Both the position numbers and the translations under genes were made by a program. From positions 1 through 64,000 of the forward strand of contig JAFGNV010000063.1 in NCBI GenBank assembly GCA_016926805.1: DNA of 64,000 nt. Reading direction: 5' to 3'. The notes under the pieces are model-generated. The model worked only from the letters and a program-made list of their open reading frames with translations, ran no database searches and was not told where the DNA came from. This document shows, piece by piece, positions 19,356-27,265 of the stretch (positions within the stretch are counted from its first letter, which is position 1; each line of letters starts with the position of its first letter). This DNA is from Anaerolineae bacterium (GTDB lineage Bacteria > Chloroflexota > Anaerolineae > 4572-78 > J111).

Positions 19356-19392
19356 TGGCTCTTTCCTTAAATTTTTTCTCTTCCAAAACCCA

Positions 19393-19422
19393 ATTATACC
19401 ATTTTTCGGAGAGGGTGACCAA
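19393..19422 (-). promoter_or_regulatory. Promoter of the sensor operon
   Basis: On the minus strand TTGGTC and TATAAT are 18 bases apart, 38 bases before the regulator start codon. The -10 box matches the consensus exactly. Confidence 0.6.
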
Positions 19423-19461
19423 AGTTGGGGTATGGAAAAAATAGTTAACTTTATTTTTAGC

Positions 19462-19490
19462 TTGGCAGGATAAAGTATCTATTGTATCAT
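19462..19490 (+). promoter_or_regulatory. Promoter of the MEMO-family gene
   Basis: TTGGCA, 17 bases and TATCAT sit 25 bases before the ATG at 19516. The short distance leaves little leader. Confidence 0.55.
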
Positions 19491-19515
19491 ATATATCTAT
19501 TGAGAAATCCCTCCT

Positions 19516-20796
19516 ATGAGAGTGAAAACCAAAAGTATGAACAATCGGCCAGACAAACCCAAACTACGCGATGTCAATGTCCAACAAATCACCTACCAGG
19601 GCAAACCTGTATTCTTGCTGCAAGATAGCCTGAAACTCACCGAGGCGGCTATTCTACTCCCTCAACCTTTAGGTCCATTAGCGCTGCTGTGTGATGGCCA
19701 GCATACCGTGTCGGAAATAAGGGCGGCGTTAGAAGTACGGTTTGGCCTGCGACTGCCGCAAAATGTCCTGGAAGACTTACTTCAGCAGTTTGATAAGGCC
19801 CTGTTGCTGGAAAGTGAAACTTTTTCCCGGGCCAAACAACAAGCTATCGAAAAGTATCGGACGACTCCCTTCCGACCACCGGCTTTGGCCGGCCCCTCCT
19901 ACCCTGCCGACCCCGATATACTGCGTCAGATGTTACGCGAGTATCTGGATCAGGCCAATGGGGTGCCTCTATCGCCTTCCAACAGCCAGGGCATTATCAG
20001 CCCCCATATTGACTACGATCGCGGTGGACTGACCTATGCCCAAGTTTGGGCCAGCGCGGCTGAGGCAGTGCGGCAGGCAGAATTGGTCATTATTTTTGGC
20101 ACCGACCATAACGGTGGCCTGGGCACCATCACCCTGACCACCCAGAATTATGCCACGCCCCTGGGCGTGATGCCCACCGACAAGGATTTGGTCAATCGCC
20201 TGGCCGGAGTACTGGGGCCGGAAAATGCCTTTGCCGATGAGTTACATCACCGGGGTGAGCATTCCATCGAGTTGGCCCTGGTCTGGCTACAATACCTGCG
20301 TAATGGTGAACCTTGCCCCATCCTGCCAGTTCTCTGCGGCAGCTTTCACCATTTTATGACCAGCCAAGCCAGGATTGAAGACGAGGGCAAATTCAAAGTT
20401 TTCACCGATACCCTGCGCGAAGAAATAACCAGGCGACGCACGGTGATTGTGGCTGCCGGTGACCTGGCGCATCTGGGCCCGGCCTTTGATGGCTTCCCCC
20501 TCGATGCTGTCTCCCAGGCCCGGATGAAAGTTGACGACGCCGCTTTGATGGAGGTAATTTGCCAGGGCAATGCCGGGGCATTTTTGGATTTCATGAAAAC
20601 CGAGCAATATAAACGTAATGTATGTGGCCTGTCTTCCTTCTACTTTATGTTAGATATTCTTGGCCCAAGCCAGGGACAAACCATCGCTTACGACCGTTGT
20701 CCGGCTGACCCTTACCATACCTCTTTTGTATCGATCTGTGGCATTGTTCTGCAACCATCCGCAGACAGAAAATCGGAAGCCGTAACCAGGGAGTGA
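19516..20796 (+). CDS. MEMO1-family protein with N-terminal helical domain
   Basis: A 426-residue protein. Residues 1-120 are an added domain resembling small winged or PqqD-like modules (LCDGQHTVSEIRAALEVRFG). Residues 120-420 are the MEMO fold, related to extradiol dioxygenases, with candidate metal ligands in SPHIDYDRGG, GTDHNG and the C-terminal half (CGSFHHF). The AmmeMemoRadiSam system, which joins MEMO, AMMECR1 and a radical SAM protein, is named from such genes, but neither partner is here. The reaction is unknown. ATG 19516 or 19537 could be the start; neither has a strong site. Confidence 0.85.
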   Translation: MRVKTKSMNNRPDKPKLRDVNVQQITYQGKPVFLLQDSLKLTEAAILLPQPLGPLALLCDGQHTVSEIRAALEVRFGLRLPQNVLEDLLQQFDKALLLESETFSRAKQQAIEKYRTTPFRPPALAGPSYPADPDILRQMLREYLDQANGVPLSPSNSQGIISPHIDYDRGGLTYAQVWASAAEAVRQAELVIIFGTDHNGGLGTITLTTQNYATPLGVMPTDKDLVNRLAGVLGPENAFADELHHRGEHSIELALVWLQYLRNGEPCPILPVLCGSFHHFMTSQARIEDEGKFKVFTDTLREEITRRRTVIVAAGDLAHLGPAFDGFPLDAVSQARMKVDDAALMEVICQGNAGAFLDFMKTEQYKRNVCGLSSFYFMLDILGPSQGQTIAYDRCPADPYHTSFVSICGIVLQPSADRKSEAVTRE

Positions 20797-20806
20797 GTTC
20801 CTCTCT

Positions 20807-21385
20807 ATGGCTGAACGAACTCTCATCTTTTGCAAACCCTACCAGGTGCTGAGTTGTTTTACCGACCCCGACGGGCGCGCCACGGTGGGTGATTATGTAG
20901 ACGTGCCCCACGTTTACGCCGCCGGGCGGCTGGATTACGACAGTGAGGGGTTGCTGTTGCTCACCTCAAACGGGAAGTTAGCTCATCGTATCACTCATCC
21001 CCGCCACAAATTGAACAAAGTATACCTGGTTCAAGTTGAAAACATCCCTACCGAACCCGCCTTGCGCCAACTTCGACAGGGAATTTTGGTTAAAGGCACT
21101 TCGACGCGTCCGGCCAGCGTTGAATTACTTGCCGCAGCCCCAGACCTCTTTCCCCGTTCCAGGCCTATTCGCTATCGCCAAAACATTCCCACCGCCTGGC
21201 TCGAGATCACTCTCCGCGAGGGCCGCAAGCGGCAAATCCGCCGGATGACCGCCGCCGTGGGCCATCCAACCCTCCGCCTGGTGCGGGTTGCCATTGGCCC
21301 CATTACTCTGGGCAGCCTTCTCCCCGGCCAGTGGCGAGACCTGACCGATGACGAATTGAAAGTTTTGTGGCAGAACTTGCGCTAA
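20807..21385 (+). CDS. RsuA/RluE-type 23S rRNA pseudouridine synthase
   Basis: A 192-residue pseudouridine synthase without the N-terminal S4 domain, as in RluE. The catalytic aspartate lies in AAGRLDYDSEGLLLLT; HKLNKVYLVQVE and the C-terminal EGRKRQIRRMTAAVGHPTLRLVRVAIG are family signatures. It modifies uridine in rRNA, probably of the large subunit. It lies 10 bases after the MEMO-family gene and is probably co-transcribed. The exact position it modifies cannot be told. Confidence 0.9.
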   Translation: MAERTLIFCKPYQVLSCFTDPDGRATVGDYVDVPHVYAAGRLDYDSEGLLLLTSNGKLAHRITHPRHKLNKVYLVQVENIPTEPALRQLRQGILVKGTSTRPASVELLAAAPDLFPRSRPIRYRQNIPTAWLEITLREGRKRQIRRMTAAVGHPTLRLVRVAIGPITLGSLLPGQWRDLTDDELKVLWQNLR

Positions 21386-21527
21386 AACGCTTTCCCCCCA
21401 ATTTTTGGTTAGTTCTCCCCCCCCAATTTTGAGACTCAAACTCCCCTTTTTCTTTGGCTTACCTAAAGGCTCAATTCGTGTTACCTTAAAATTATCAGGA
21501 ACTTTTGGGCAAGAATACGCGGCACTT

Positions 21528-21617
21528 ATGGATTGGTTTTCTAAACTTGCTACTCTCTGGATCAGTATCAGCGTTTTAATTGCTTTCCTGACCTTACTTG
21601 AATTGCTATTACGATAA
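21528..21617 (+). CDS. Possible 29-residue membrane peptide
   Basis: ATG 21528 opens MDWFSKLATLWISISVLIAF, a single hydrophobic helix followed by LLELLLR and a stop. The ORF track shows a longer version from a TTG at 21405, which has no ribosome site. The upstream site here is also weak. It lies 23 bases before another small membrane protein gene, so the two may be paired. Confidence 0.35.
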   Translation: MDWFSKLATLWISISVLIAFLTLLELLLR

Positions 21618-21640
21618 ACCGCTATCCGACAGGAGGCGCA

Positions 21641-21793
21641 ATGATGGTCTGGTGGTTGAAGTTTGTAGTGCTCTGGCTCTGTCTCGACGTGGTGATTTTG
21701 TCCACCGTCTGGTATGCAATCAATGAAATCAGACCGCGCTATCCAAACTGGTGGAAACGTGTCATTGTGGATGACGACCCCAACCGATATTAA
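21641..21793 (+). CDS. Small membrane protein missed by the ORF track
   Basis: A 50-residue ORF with AGGAGG seven bases before its ATG. It begins MMVWWLKFVVLWLCLDVVIL, a hydrophobic helix of about 25 residues, and ends with a polar tail rich in W, R and D (YPNWWKRVIVDDDPNRY). It is below the 60-residue cut of the ORF track. The ribosome site and clear membrane topology support it. Function unknown. Confidence 0.65.
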   Translation: MMVWWLKFVVLWLCLDVVILSTVWYAINEIRPRYPNWWKRVIVDDDPNRY

Positions 21794-21941
21794 TGTCCCC
21801 CAGCAGTCAACGTAGGCAAGCTGCGCTCCCTAATTTTTAACTATTTTATCCCCCCAAACTATTGGCTTTCAATTCCCTCCACTTCAGGGCTAGCACCAAC
21901 CCCATATTGCCGTTATTATAAAGACAGTAATAAGGGCTGGG

Positions 21942-23966
21942 ATGTATCCCGTGTTCAAGAACTTATCTCGTTTTCGCCACATCTTGCCTCTTTCCTGTTT
22001 AATTTTCGGTCTGAACCTGATCCTCTCCCCCGTTGCCCTGGGTGACGAGTTGAATCCGGCCAATGGCTCTTATCTATGGATTCAGGCCTCCAATCGGCAA
22101 ACTCAACCCGACTCCCCCCTGATACCAACCTTCATCTTACTGACCGGCCACCAGCCCAGCCGGTTGGCCCAGATTCAGACGATCATCAAAACCAACGGCG
22201 GGCAGATTACGCATACCTTCCCCCATCAGGCCCTTATTGCCAACATGCCCGCCGCTATTCACCGGCAACTTACCGCGTTACCTGATGTCGCGGTTGTTCT
22301 TGCGGAACCGGTTGATCTGGCCACCATCGACATTTATGGTCCCGACGCACGCCGCTATGCCAGTGTGTGGAACAGCCTAGTTACGCCGCAGCCAGAAACA
22401 ACCACCTCCCTCGCCTCGTTAGCGGCAGAACACCCTGCTGAATCCCACCCCGACGCGCTCACTGCCCCAGACCTGCCCGCAGATGGCGGGCTGGGTGTGG
22501 CCGCCACCTCGGTTACGCCCGGCTATTATCAAACCAGCGAATATATGGCCGGTTCCGTTGCTGTGGGTATAGTTTTGGTGGAAAGCGACGGCAGCCAGGA
22601 CCTCTCCACCGAAAATTGGACCAACGACGAAAAACAGCAAGTCTTTAATGAGATTGTGGCGGCCTTCAACTGGTGGGCCGGGTTGGAACCCCGGGCCAAC
22701 CTCAGTTTTGTCTACGATGACCACCTCAGCCAGCCTCTGCCCACCGGCGTCGAACCGATTACCCGGCCCTATTACCACCAGCGCTACTGGATTGGCGACG
22801 CCATGAGCACTCTGGGCTACAGCGCCTTTTCCTACTTTACCCAGGTTCGCGATTACAACAACGCCTTGCGGACAACCTATCAAACCGATTGGGCCTTTAC
22901 CATCTTTGTGGTTGACAGTTCCGCCGACCAGGATAACCGTTTTAGCGACGGTTACTTTGCTTATGCCTATCTGGGCGGGCCATTTATGGTAATGACCTAC
23001 GGCAACAACGGTTATGGCCCCGGCAATATGGACGCCATCGCCGCCCATGAAATGGGACACATCTTTCTTGCCCTGGATCAATATTACAGCGCTTACCAAA
23101 GTTGTACACTTCGATCCGGCTATCTGGATGTCGAAAACCAAAATAGCCAATATGGTGGCTGCGCCTCCAACGTAGCCAGTATTATGCGCGGCCAAACCTA
23201 TCCTTACACCATCCGGGCAATTGACCCCTTTGCCGCCGGACAAATCGGCTGGCGCGATAGTGACGGCGACAACATTCTTGACCCCCTGGACACCGAGTTG
23301 CCCATCACCATCGACAACATCGCTCAAGATGAAAACAATGTTACCATTAGCGGCGCCACGCAAATCATCCCCTATCCCTCCCCCCGCCGCACCGATGTTA
23401 CCATCAACACCCTCACCGCCGTGCAATATCGTTTCAACAACGGTGCCTGGCAATCGGCCACCGCCACCGATGGCGCTTTTGACAGCACCGCCGAAACTTA
23501 TCATTTTTCCACATCACTCCCCCCCGGCCTGTACCATCTGGATGTCGCCGCCCTGGACTCGGCTGGCAACCTATCAGACGTGTACGCCACCGCAACCATC
23601 ATCATTCCTGACCCGGTCGATGGCGGTCTCAACACCCAGCTCTACCCGCCGGATCATCCCCTGTATATCGACGAGCCCATCACCCTTGAGGGTTTGGCCT
23701 ATCACCTGGCCGACGGCATTGTTACCCAAGTTGAGTATCAACTGGATGGCGGGGTTTTGCAGCCAGCCGAGGCTCAAGACGGTGCCTTTGATAGCGGTTA
23801 TGAAAGCTTTAACCTGAATATCACCCCTCTTTCTGCCGGGATACATACCGTTGAAGTTACTGCCACCGACGATGAGGGCAATGTTGAAATCAATGCCGCC
23901 AGCCTGGAAATCCAGGTGTCCGAACCCCGCAGCTACCAGGTCCTCTTACCACTGATTATAAAATAA
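21942..23966 (+). CDS. Secreted metzincin-like protease with Ig-like domains
   Basis: A 674-residue exported protein with an N-terminal signal segment (ILPLSCLIFGLNLILSPVAL). The zinc motif AAHEMGHIFLALDQYY is HExxH with an Asp in the third-ligand position, and SIMRG further on resembles a Met-turn, so the fold is likely metzincin. The glycine normal in HExxHxxG is replaced by Leu. Two Ig-like repeats follow at about 495-670 (QYRFNNGAWQSATATDGAFD and YQLDGGVLQPAEAQDGAFD). It ends in LLPLIIK, the tail shared with other secreted proteins in this window. Confidence 0.82.
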   Translation: MYPVFKNLSRFRHILPLSCLIFGLNLILSPVALGDELNPANGSYLWIQASNRQTQPDSPLIPTFILLTGHQPSRLAQIQTIIKTNGGQITHTFPHQALIANMPAAIHRQLTALPDVAVVLAEPVDLATIDIYGPDARRYASVWNSLVTPQPETTTSLASLAAEHPAESHPDALTAPDLPADGGLGVAATSVTPGYYQTSEYMAGSVAVGIVLVESDGSQDLSTENWTNDEKQQVFNEIVAAFNWWAGLEPRANLSFVYDDHLSQPLPTGVEPITRPYYHQRYWIGDAMSTLGYSAFSYFTQVRDYNNALRTTYQTDWAFTIFVVDSSADQDNRFSDGYFAYAYLGGPFMVMTYGNNGYGPGNMDAIAAHEMGHIFLALDQYYSAYQSCTLRSGYLDVENQNSQYGGCASNVASIMRGQTYPYTIRAIDPFAAGQIGWRDSDGDNILDPLDTELPITIDNIAQDENNVTISGATQIIPYPSPRRTDVTINTLTAVQYRFNNGAWQSATATDGAFDSTAETYHFSTSLPPGLYHLDVAALDSAGNLSDVYATATIIIPDPVDGGLNTQLYPPDHPLYIDEPITLEGLAYHLADGIVTQVEYQLDGGVLQPAEAQDGAFDSGYESFNLNITPLSAGIHTVEVTATDDEGNVEINAASLEIQVSEPRSYQVLLPLIIK

Positions 23967-23967
23967 T

Positions 23968-24120
23968 CAGGACTTACGCAAACATGTCATTTTGAGCGAC
24001 CAGAGAGAGCGAAAAATCCCTAAAACGTGGTCTTGCCAATAGAATTTCTTGGGATTCTTCACTCCGCTTTAGCCACTTCGCTTCCAAGCTTCGTTCAGAA
24101 TGACATGCGTAAGCCCTGAT
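23968..24120. repeat. Dispersed palindromic repeat C, copy 1
   Basis: The ends TCAGGACTTACGCA and TGCGTAAGCCCTGA are near-perfect inverted repeats, and a second arm pair TGTCATTTTGAGCGA/TTCGTTCAGAATGACA lies inside. A second copy is at 60231-60371. It begins right after the protease stop codon and may end its transcript. No coding frame. Confidence 0.75.
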
Positions 24121-24221
24121 AATGATACCATTGGGGCGGTTGGAATAACTAATGACATGCCTGAGTCTTAAATTAGATTCCCTCTTGGGGAAGCATTTCA
24201 GTTTGAAGACAGCAACCATCT

Positions 24222-24286
24222 AACCCCAGAGACACCGATAGAAAAAATACAGAAAAACCTCTGTGTCTTCGTGCCTCTGCGGTGAA
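24222..24286. repeat. Palindromic repeat (ACCCCAGAGACAC type)
   Basis: ACCCCAGAGACACCGATAG and the complement-like CTGTGTCTTCGTGCCTCTGCGGTGA form a long imperfect hairpin. This sequence type, with CACAGAG/CTCTGTG arms, is seen in many unrelated bacteria. The copy is single in this window. The gap 23967-24447 holds only this and repeat C. Confidence 0.6.
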
Positions 24287-24447
24287 GTCTAGGCCACAAT
24301 CAATGAAACTCGCCCAAAAATGAAATACCCCCTCCTCTTGTCCACTACTTTTGAAAAAACCAGTTGTTACATTATAATTGAGTCCGGAAGACAATTTCTG
24401 AAATCGGGTGTCAAAAATTCAAGCTACAATAGTGGAGAGATAATTGA

Positions 24448-24873
24448 ATGTCTCTTAAAGCATCGGTTGACCCCAAAGAGGCCTACATTTTAGTAGTTGA
24501 AGATAATCTGCAAAATGCTGTGCTCATTTCCAGGCTATTGGATCGACTTGGGGTGAGTCACTATGAATGGAAATCATCCGGCTGGGAACTGCTGGAGGTG
24601 GCCAACAAGATGCCGCGTCTCGACTTGGTGCTGCTGGATTTAAATCTACCTCTGGAAAATGGGTACGAAGTGCTGGCCAAACTGCGCAACGACCCTCGCT
24701 TTGCCCAAACGCGGATCGTCGCCGTTACGGGCGACTCCGACCAGACCTCGATGGCTAAAGCCAAAAAAGCCGGGTTTGACGGTTTTTTGGGTAAGCCGAT
24801 TGTGGTAAGTAAATTTCCGGAGCAGATAACCGACATCCTGCGGGGTAAACCCGTGTGGGACTTAGGACGCTAG
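24448..24873 (+). CDS. Single-domain CheY-like response regulator
   Basis: A 141-residue stand-alone receiver domain (about residues 12-132) with acidic pocket VVEDN, phospho-acceptor D64 in LLDLNLPLENGYE and lysine K116 in LGKPI. No output domain, so it acts by protein contact, as CheY or DivK do. GGAGAG precedes ATG 24448. No kinase is adjacent. Its stop codon TAG lies at the first bases of a dispersed repeat, which may mean the element inserted at the gene end. Confidence 0.88.
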   Translation: MSLKASVDPKEAYILVVEDNLQNAVLISRLLDRLGVSHYEWKSSGWELLEVANKMPRLDLVLLDLNLPLENGYEVLAKLRNDPRFAQTRIVAVTGDSDQTSMAKAKKAGFDGFLGKPIVVSKFPEQITDILRGKPVWDLGR

Positions 24874-25023
24874 TGCAGTTGGGCGTAAATACCCCCATAG
24901 TAATCCCAAGTTTCAACGCCCAACTGCCAAAGTGTTTCGCGGTAGATTAGCACCATCATAGGCGCTTAGCGTTGATAATTGGCAATCCTTAACTGTAGGC
25001 TTATCTACGCCGCGAAACACTAG
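24870..25023. repeat. Dispersed repeat D, copy 1 (CTAGTG...CACTAG)
   Basis: The ends CTAGTG and CACTAG are inverted repeats. Inside are two hairpins: CAGTTGGGCGT/ACGCCCAACTG and AGTGTTTCGCGGTAGA/TCTACGCCGCGAAACACT. A second copy is at 45135-45287. The first TAG supplies the stop codon of the CheY-like gene. The size and terminal repeats recall a miniature non-coding mobile element. Confidence 0.75.
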
Positions 25024-25052
25024 AGAATCTACCAAAAACCTGGGAGCAAACC

Positions 25053-25814
25053 ATGACGCCAAAAGTTGGACAAATCGCCCCGGACTTCACCCTGGAAAGC
25101 CACCTGGGACACAGAGTCAGCCTCAGCGACTATCGCGGCAAAAACAACGTGGTTTTGGCCTTCTTTCCGCTGGCCTGGACCCCCGTCTGAACCGGCCAGA
25201 TCCCCTCGTACCAGGTCGCGTTGGACCGGTTCGAGCGGGTGCGGACCCAGGTTCTGGGTCTCAGCGTTGATAGCGTGCCTTGCCTCCAGGCATGGGCCGA
25301 AAGTTTAGGCGGCATTACGTATCCCCTGTTGAGCGACTTCTATCCCCATGGACGGGTGGCGCAACTTTACGGCATTTTGCGATCGGAAGGCTATGCGGAA
25401 CGGGCCATCTTTGTGATTGACAAACGTGGCATCATCCGCTATGTGGACGTCCACGACATCGACGAGCAGCCCGATAACGAGGAACTATTCCGCGTGCTGG
25501 AGGAAGTGGAACCCAACCCAGTGGATATACCCGTCGCCACCCCCCCGGCTACCGCGCCCGAACCTGCCCCCGAACCGGAGGCCGACGTGGTGATGTATTG
25601 TACGCCGTGGTGTCCGGCCTGCCGCAAAGCCCGAGCCTATTTGCACGAAAAAGGTGTTGAGTTTGTGGAAGTCGACATCACCCGCGACCGGGAGGCAGCC
25701 AAACATCTCCGCAATTGGACCGGCGGCTACGAAACTACGCCCACCTTCCGGATTAAGGGCGAGATTATTATCAATTTTAATAAAGAGAAGCTCGACATCG
25801 CCCTGACAGGTTAA
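25053..25814 (+). CDS. Selenocysteine peroxiredoxin-glutaredoxin fusion (probable selenoprotein)
   Basis: A 253-codon reading frame interrupted only by TGA at codon 46 (25188-25190). The frame reads FFPLAWTPV, then TGA, then TGQIPSYQ, so the TGA lies at the peroxidatic cysteine of the PxxxTxxC motif. This is the classic sign of selenocysteine. A hairpin follows at 25190-25231. Residues 1-160 are an AhpC/TSA peroxiredoxin with a possible resolving C77 and active-site R117. A Pro/Ala linker leads to a glutaredoxin domain from about residue 177 with CPAC (187-190) and cis-Pro TTPTF. The product should reduce peroxides using its own glutaredoxin domain. ATG 25053 follows GGGAG. The track shows only the part after the TGA. 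Confidence 0.82.
25190..25231 (+). promoter_or_regulatory. Candidate bacterial SECIS element
   Basis: Directly after the in-frame TGA, AACCGG pairs with CCGGTT and CCA pairs with TGG. A short apical stem CCU/AGG closes a six-base loop CGTACC, with a bulged U near it. Bacterial SECIS elements are small hairpins just downstream of the UGA, so position and size fit. The pairing was done by eye. Confidence 0.55.
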
Positions 25815-25934
25815 ATATTTGTTAGCCCTTACCCAAAGATAAAAACGGCTTAAAACCAAAAGGTAACCCACCACGATTATCATCTTTGGCTTACATGGGT
25901 GGCAGATTGAACTGGATTCAGGTCAATTTCACTG

Positions 25935-27191
25935 TCACGGCTTCAGCCGGTACAACATTTCCCCGGCTTTGGGCACTACCAGGATACCCTCGTCCTCGCG
26001 GCCTTGCCACGCCTCCAGGTTGATGCTGGCCGGGTCCAGATAACCCAAATTCAACCGGCGGCAACGTTCCTGGGGGATGCCGGTGGCCAGGGTAACCTTG
26101 ATGCGGGGGGTTTCAACGCCTGTTGCCGCGTCATACTCCCCCATGCCCCGCAAATGGGTGCTGTGGGCCAGCACCCCGCCGGGATAACCCTTGAATTTAT
26201 CCCACTGTTTCAAAAAATAATCCCGCACGTGATACCCTACCTCGTCCAGATATTTACCGTGGGTATAACTGACCTCGTTGATGTGCGGGGCGTAGATAAC
26301 CACCTCCCCGCCGTCGGCGACGGCCGGTTCCATTTTGTACATGCCCTTGGCCCCGGTCCAGAGATCATCGTACATTTTGGGCATCACGGCCAGCACCCGC
26401 TGGTAGGGCCGGTCAACCCACTTGATATGCAGTTTGGCCGACAAATCCGCCGCCGCGTCGTAGGCCGCTTCGGGCGGGCCAATGTAAAGCCCGGCCAGGT
26501 TATACCCGGTCACGACCATACTGAAGCACAGCTTGGGCCGGTCGATAAAAGAAGCGGCTTTGTCAATCACCCGACGAACGGGGGTGTATTTAGTGCCAAT
26601 CACCTGGTAATTAGTGATGACCGCACCCAGCCAGTGCGAAAAGTTGATCACCTCCGCGCCGCCAATGCCGGGGAAAAAATATTTGTTGCCCCCGGAAAAT
26701 CCTACCACCTCGTGCGGAAAGGTGGGGCCGCAGATGATAATCTGGTCGTAAGCAAACACCAGCTTGTTCAACCGGACATCCACGGCCTGACGCATCAGCC
26801 CGCCCGTAATCTCTTCGATGTCCGCCTCGGCAATCTGCCCCAGCGTAATTAATGCCTCCGGCACGTCCCAGCGATGGTTGAAGATGTTGACCCTGGCATA
26901 TTTACCGCTTCGTTCGGCAGGCGTCACCCCGACCAATTGGTTGATAGCCGCCTCACTCATAGCCGAATGAGTTCCCAGGGCAATCAGATAATCCAGCGCT
27001 GCCACCGTGTCGCCCAAAAACTCGAAAAACAGCCGGAACATCAGAGGGATGGGTGCGGTTCGCGTGCTATCGGGGATGATAATGAGCACCCGTTTTCCCT
27101 CCAAACCCGCCTGCGCCAGGGCCGACGACATCAAATTGCCAATTTCACCTTCGGTCAAGAATCTGTCTTCATAACCTTTACCAATGAGCAT
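25935..27191 (-). CDS. LarA-family (lactate racemase-like) protein
   Basis: A 418-residue member of the LarA family (DUF2088). PDSTRTAPIPLMF near the N-terminus and PHEVVGFSGGNKYFFPGIGG in the middle are the conserved segments; the latter holds family histidine and lysine positions. Known LarA enzymes use a nickel-pincer cofactor to racemise lactate or other 2-hydroxy acids and need LarB, LarC and LarE; none is seen here. The start ATG 27191 with GGTGGAGG replaces the track's GTG at 27203. It lies 74 bases behind the SDR gene in one operon. Confidence 0.85.
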   Translation of the reverse strand: MLIGKGYEDRFLTEGEIGNLMSSALAQAGLEGKRVLIIIPDSTRTAPIPLMFRLFFEFLGDTVAALDYLIALGTHSAMSEAAINQLVGVTPAERSGKYARVNIFNHRWDVPEALITLGQIAEADIEEITGGLMRQAVDVRLNKLVFAYDQIIICGPTFPHEVVGFSGGNKYFFPGIGGAEVINFSHWLGAVITNYQVIGTKYTPVRRVIDKAASFIDRPKLCFSMVVTGYNLAGLYIGPPEAAYDAAADLSAKLHIKWVDRPYQRVLAVMPKMYDDLWTGAKGMYKMEPAVADGGEVVIYAPHINEVSYTHGKYLDEVGYHVRDYFLKQWDKFKGYPGGVLAHSTHLRGMGEYDAATGVETPRIKVTLATGIPQERCRRLNLGYLDPASINLEAWQGREDEGILVVPKAGEMLYRLKP

Positions 27192-27265
27192 AGTAACCTC
27201 CACCGTTAATCATACCCCGCCTTCATCACCCCGGAAAAAGGATAATTCATCCTTCAGCCCTCAGA

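Noticed and set aside
22419-23504. 361-residue open frame opposite the secreted protease gene
   Set aside because: The sense frame has a signal peptide, an HExxH site and Ig-like domains; the antisense one is Gly/Val-rich with no domain.
25066-25308. 80-residue frame over the peroxiredoxin start
   Set aside because: It is in another frame, without a ribosome site or domain, and vanishes once the TGA is read as selenocysteine.
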